A stretch of DNA of 59,699 nt from Plakobranchus ocellatus (taxonomy: Eukaryota; Mollusca; Gastropoda; Plakobranchidae), in assembly GCA_019648995.1 (NCBI GenBank), contig BLXT01007071.1, positions 1,576,199 through 1,635,897 on the forward strand, written 5' to 3'. The translations under genes and the position numbers were made by a program. The notes beneath the pieces were generated by a model. It saw only the letters and a list, made by a program, of their open reading frames with translations. It ran no database searches and was not told where the DNA came from. Positions 59,371 to 59,699 of the stretch are shown piece by piece (within the stretch, counting starts at the first letter, position 1; every line of letters begins with the position of its first letter).

Positions 59371-59699
59371 GTGCTCTTAGAGTTTCCTTTTTCTAAGTAG
59401 TTATGATGTCAATAAATTGTAGTAAAACTAATTCTGCCTCAAACATGTCATTCAAAGGCTGTGAAATATAGAGCTTTACCTCCTCACATTGCACTAGACT
59501 ATATATTATTGGTCCTCGTGAATTTTCAGGTTGTCTAGTGCTATTCTCTGTAGATGCTTTATCTGGCGCATTTGTGAAAATGTATTTAAAAATCAGAATA
59601 GAGGAAACAAAACACATCGTGGAGATGGGTAATTTTTTGAAGAATAGTTTGAAATAATTTTAGCCATATTCTTAGTTACCATGCATCCAAAACACAATG
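59371..59699. other. Start of the intron after exon 71 (partial)
   Basis: Begins gtgctc and runs to the window end without an acceptor that would open RLD2. An antisense 74-codon frame at 59393-59617 has no support. Confidence 0.7.

Noticed and set aside
1-59699. A new multi-gene defence, biosynthetic or CRISPR-like system
   Set aside because: All conserved coding sequence belongs to one eukaryotic gene; no spaced identical repeats or clustered small genes are seen.

Overview
The window is a single animal nuclear gene seen from the inside: 71 exons on the + strand, from 433 to 59370, all joining in one open frame. It encodes about 4,080 residues of HERC1, the giant HECT/RCC1-like E3 ubiquitin ligase. 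Similarity to human HERC1 (recalled, not searched) runs from roughly residue 240 to just before the second RCC1-like domain, near residue 3,990 of 4,861. The first few hundred residues lie upstream of the window; the second RCC1-like domain and the catalytic HECT domain lie downstream. No second protein-coding gene, no rRNA or functional tRNA, no CRISPR array and no bacterial-type operon is visible.

The organism is an invertebrate metazoan. Introns are short to medium (about 0.3-2.5 kb) and very AT-rich, with long T and A runs. The protein is clearly HERC1 but far diverged from vertebrate sequence. tRNA-derived SINEs, a terminal-inverted-repeat DNA transposon, an LTR-retrotransposon piece and decayed non-LTR reverse-transcriptase sequence sit in introns. 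A mollusc, perhaps a gastropod, would fit, but that is an inference from general character only.

Layout: N-terminal helical region (433-1593); first RCC1-like propeller RLD1, seven repeats (2223-6560); long helical and acidic linker regions (6925-23998); SPRY domain (24215-28764); variable linker (29473-32347); a HERC1-conserved block with the WP-x-LAV and KVQWDE motifs (34252-34415); a charged linker with a 1,170-nt exon (35447-37891); UBA-type domain (38934-41499); acidic stretch (41926-42945); Cys/His probable zinc module (43586-44016); variable acidic and short cassette-like exons (44447-46535); helical region (46878-49761); WD40 propeller (50331-56967); and the conserved segment leading into RLD2 (57146-59370).

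The points of most interest are intronic or concern splicing: a TIR element with a 6-bp target duplication interrupted by an assembly gap (17304-18017); a reverse-oriented LTR plus probable primer-binding site (55070-56437); a 34-bp near-perfect hairpin whose loop and right arm are copied about 420 bp upstream (54577-55065); three tRNA-derived SINE families, two of them present twice; one intron that appears to use a GC-AG boundary (12051-12822); tandem donor and acceptor sites; and several frame-preserving short exons in disordered linkers. I found no convincing new multi-gene system.
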